NCBI GenBank assembly: GCA_023418535.1
Contig: JAEZZN010000001.1
Span: 1-7,076 of the forward strand
Direction of reading: 5' to 3'
Source: Bacillota bacterium
GTDB taxonomy: Bacteria > Bacillota_A > Clostridia > Tissierellales > Peptoniphilaceae
Length of the DNA: 7,076 bases
Below the pieces are notes generated by a model that was given only the letters and a program-made list of their open reading frames with translations, was not told the DNA's origin and did no database searches. A program made the translations under genes and the position numbers. Below are positions 6,942-7,076 of this stretch, one piece after another; the first letter of the stretch is position 1, and each line of letters begins with the position of its first letter.

Positions 6942-7076
6942 TACTAATAATATCACAAAAGTGGTTAACATCAAAGGTCTAAACATTACAAAATTTCAGG
7001 AAACTGATGATGAAATAATATTCTATGGAAATCTTTTCAATCATAGAAAAGATTGTCCTAAATGTCACTCAACTAA
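6937..7076 (+). CDS. ISL3-family transposase, N-terminal fragment (runs off the window)
   Basis: DDE-type transposase of an insertion sequence, here only its first 46 codons with no stop before the edge. The protein opens MHTNNITKVVNIKGLNITKF, followed by an IIFYGNLFN segment and Cys40-Pro-Lys-Cys43-His-Ser. The layout of an IKxxNI-like start, a short beta segment and then a CPxCxS zinc-binding knuckle matches the N-terminal zinc-finger region of ISL3 transposases. The start is a GTG, chosen because AAAGGAG (6921-6927) lies 9 bases upstream and there is no in-frame ATG at the family's usual start. The catalytic domain is outside the window, so activity cannot be judged. It is transcribed away from plsX and is the only plus-strand gene here. 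Confidence 0.82.
   Translation, partial: MHTNNITKVVNIKGLNITKFQETDDEIIFYGNLFNHRKDCPKCHST

Larger units (their letters stand above)
6808..7076 (+). mobile_element. Left end of an ISL3-type insertion sequence (right end outside the window)
   Basis: The probable element boundary is the GGTTCT at 6808; ISL3-family termini typically begin with GG and several begin GGTTCT or GGGTCT. It precedes a strong hairpin, an untranslated leader and a transposase start. The flank immediately before it, TAAAATTA (6800-6807), would be one copy of the 8-base target duplication usual for this family. The matching right end and second duplication are not in the window, so the exact boundary is inferred. Confidence 0.65.

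Overview
The window is very AT-rich and carries a conserved Bacillota (Firmicutes) housekeeping cluster. The gene order plsX-acpP-rnc-smc-ftsY, all on the minus strand, together with the base composition and codon use, suggests a low-GC anaerobic lineage such as the Tissierellia or Clostridia. I cannot name a genus from sequence alone.

Layout, left to right in window coordinates; host transcription runs right to left. Positions 1-1027 hold the 5' three quarters of ftsY (signal recognition particle receptor), whose 3' end lies outside the window. Positions 1028-1135 are intergenic, with a rho-independent terminator for the upstream operon and then an extended -10 promoter for ftsY. Positions 1136-4660 are smc (chromosome condensation ATPase), 4704-5420 rnc (RNase III), 5422-5649 acpP (acyl carrier protein) and 5649-6647 plsX (phosphate acyltransferase). 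The plsX/acpP and acpP/rnc junctions are a 1-base overlap and a 1-base gap, so this is a tightly packed operon. Positions 6648-6807 hold the plsX leader and promoter region and the minus-strand terminator of an unseen upstream gene. From about 6808 to the window end is the left end of an insertion sequence on the plus strand, with the first 46 codons of a transposase of ISL3 type.

PlsX and AcpP feed membrane phospholipid synthesis: PlsX moves an acyl chain from acyl-ACP to phosphate. FtsY targets membrane proteins, SMC organises the chromosome, and RNase III matures rRNA and turns over double-stranded RNA. The cluster is a growth and envelope module. Here plsX sits directly next to acpP, without the fabD and fabG genes found between them in Bacillus.

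No wholly new multi-gene system is visible. The two signals most worth following are RNA structures. (1) The first codons of rnc contain a perfect 18-bp inverted repeat with a 1-base centre, a plausible self-cleavage site for RNase III. (2) The IS left end carries an 18-bp terminator-like hairpin that pairs fully only in sense RNA, followed by a nested structure that can cover both the ribosome binding site and the GTG start of the transposase. A candidate internal promoter would make a transcript that escapes this structure. This resembles the read-through protection known in IS10 and IS50.
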